Part shown: positions 5,247 through 6,104 of the stretch, piece after piece
Layout: each line of letters begins with the position of its first letter
How positions within the stretch are numbered: position 1 is the first letter of the stretch
Source of the DNA: Clostridia bacterium
GTDB taxonomy: Bacteria > Bacillota > Clostridia > Oscillospirales > Acutalibacteraceae
Assembly (NCBI GenBank): GCA_017559885.1
Contig: JAFYQN010000077.1
Coordinates: 1 to 6,104, forward strand
DNA length: 6,104 nucleotides
Direction of reading: 5' to 3'
Position numbers and translations under genes: made by a program
The notes under the pieces: model-generated
The model's database searches: none
What the model was told of the DNA's origin: nothing
Seen by the model: the letters and a program-made list of their open reading frames with translations, nothing else

Positions 5247-6104
5247 TTATTCTTTAATTTCTTCGACCATTTCGGTTTCGTCGTCATCTTCCGATTGCGG
5301 ATTTTTAATTTTGTCATTTACATATTCTTTGAAAACGACATACACAACCGTGCACAACGGAACACTGAAAAGCATACCCGGTATACCAAAAAGCGCGCCG
5401 CCAACCGTAACCGAAACAAGTACCCAAATACCCGGAAGTCCTACCGATTTACCAACTACCTTCGGGTAAATAAGATTACCTTCAAATTGTTGAAGTATTA
5501 TTATAAACAATACAAACCAAACAGCTTTAATTGGGTCTTCAAACAATATCAAAACCGCGCCGATGCCCGTACCTATAAATGAACCTACCATAGGAACAAG
5601 CGCCGTAAATCCGACAAGAACCGAAATTATACCGGCATAGGGCATTCTGAATATTGTCATACCAATAAAACAAAGTATTCCTATTATAATTGCCTCGGTA
5701 AGCTGTCCTGTAACAAACTTTGCAAAAACGTTATCAGTTAGCGCGGCAAGTTCTACTAAACGGTCTGCGCGTGTCTTGCCAAAGAGGGCAAGACATGCTC
5801 TTTTAATTTGGTTGCCAAGTTTTTCTTTTTGCGCAAGAAGATATATCGCAAAAACAACTCCAAGAACAAGATCAACCACAATAGAAACGATTGACGTTGT
5901 AACGTTAACTGTAGTACCAAGCAATTTATTGCCGTATTTATCTATTAGCGAACTTATCAACGTTTCATCTTTAGCGCTTGAAGAACCGACTACCAATTTT
6001 GGTAACTCAGGCAATTCAAAATTATACTGCTCTAAAAATTCTGATAGGTTTCCGTACCAAACTTCCACAGTTTTTGCATATTGAGGAATCTTGTCCGAAA
6101 AAGA
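5247..6104 (-). CDS. AI-2E family transporter (partial, N-terminus missing)
   Basis: The visible 285 residues are the C-terminal part of a polytopic permease of the AI-2E family (formerly UPF0118/DUF20). The family includes TqsA, linked to autoinducer-2 export, and members proposed as Na+/H+ or other exporters, so the substrate cannot be named. Hydrophobic segments lie at about residues 69-90, 135-152, 156-184, 193-206 and 224-257 of the visible part. Conserved stretches include GFTALVPMVGSFIG (165-178), QQFEGNLIYPKVVG (205-218) and GIPGMLFSVPL (240-250). The tail ends in an acidic cytoplasmic stretch (EDDDETEMVEEIKE). The frame stays open to the right edge; an internal GTG at 6068 is not a likely start, because full-length members are about 340-400 residues and roughly 80-100 are missing. 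It is convergent with comM and shares its terminator. Confidence 0.93.
   Translation of the reverse strand, partial: SFSDKIPQYAKTVEVWYGNLSEFLEQYNFELPELPKLVVGSSSAKDETLISSLIDKYGNKLLGTTVNVTTSIVSIVVDLVLGVVFAIYLLAQKEKLGNQIKRACLALFGKTRADRLVELAALTDNVFAKFVTGQLTEAIIIGILCFIGMTIFRMPYAGIISVLVGFTALVPMVGSFIGTGIGAVLILFEDPIKAVWFVLFIIILQQFEGNLIYPKVVGKSVGLPGIWVLVSVTVGGALFGIPGMLFSVPLCTVVYVVFKEYVNDKIKNPQSEDDDETEMVEEIKE

Noticed and set aside
6066..6068. GTG start making the AI-2E transporter a complete 273-residue protein
   Set aside because: The frame is open to the window edge, no ribosome site precedes the GTG, and the family's N-terminal membrane helices would be missing. The gene is partial by truncation of the window.

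Overview
The window looks like chromosomal housekeeping DNA from a moderately AT-rich Firmicute, most likely an anaerobic gut-type member of the Clostridia. The clues are tRNA genes with encoded CCA ends, strong AGGAGG-like ribosome binding sites, a YerC/YecD-type TrpR relative, a small zinc-ribbon membrane protein of a kind I associate with Clostridia, and an AI-2E-family permease. The organism call is inference from gene content; there is no rRNA or species marker here. I see no insertion sequence, prophage, CRISPR array, toxin-antitoxin pair or other obvious accessory island.

Layout. Positions 1-174 hold the leading part of a tRNA operon on the minus strand: tRNA-Val(UAC), then tRNA-Asp(GUC), then the first 15 bases of a third tRNA cut by the window edge. 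A near-consensus sigma-A promoter lies just upstream (221-249). Positions 278-3042 hold a tightly packed minus-strand operon read in the order dapF (diaminopimelate epimerase), yerC-like TrpR-family regulator, class I SAM-dependent methyltransferase, hslO (Hsp33). Gaps between its genes are 18, 1 and 1 bases. Upstream of dapF, a near-consensus promoter has its -10 box inside one arm of a perfect 13-bp inverted repeat that also looks like the terminator of the preceding gene. That gene (3131-3550, minus) encodes a 139-residue protein with two membrane segments and a C-terminal zinc ribbon.

The zinc-ribbon gene and comM (3682-5205, plus) diverge from a 131-base intergenic region with a candidate promoter for each. 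comM encodes the YifB/ComM Mg-chelatase-like AAA+ ATPase. It converges on a partial AI-2E-family permease gene (5247 to the right edge, minus), and a perfect 34-bp palindrome between their stop codons should terminate both.

The genes do not form one obvious pathway. dapF makes meso-diaminopimelate for lysine and peptidoglycan, hslO is an oxidation-activated chaperone, comM is a DNA branch-migration type ATPase, and the permease family exports small molecules or ions. The least explained parts are the overlapping promoter and hairpin ahead of dapF, the small TrpR-like regulator inside the dapF operon, and the zinc-ribbon membrane protein. I found no convincing new biological system; these are modest leads. 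No gene-free stretch exceeds 300 bases.
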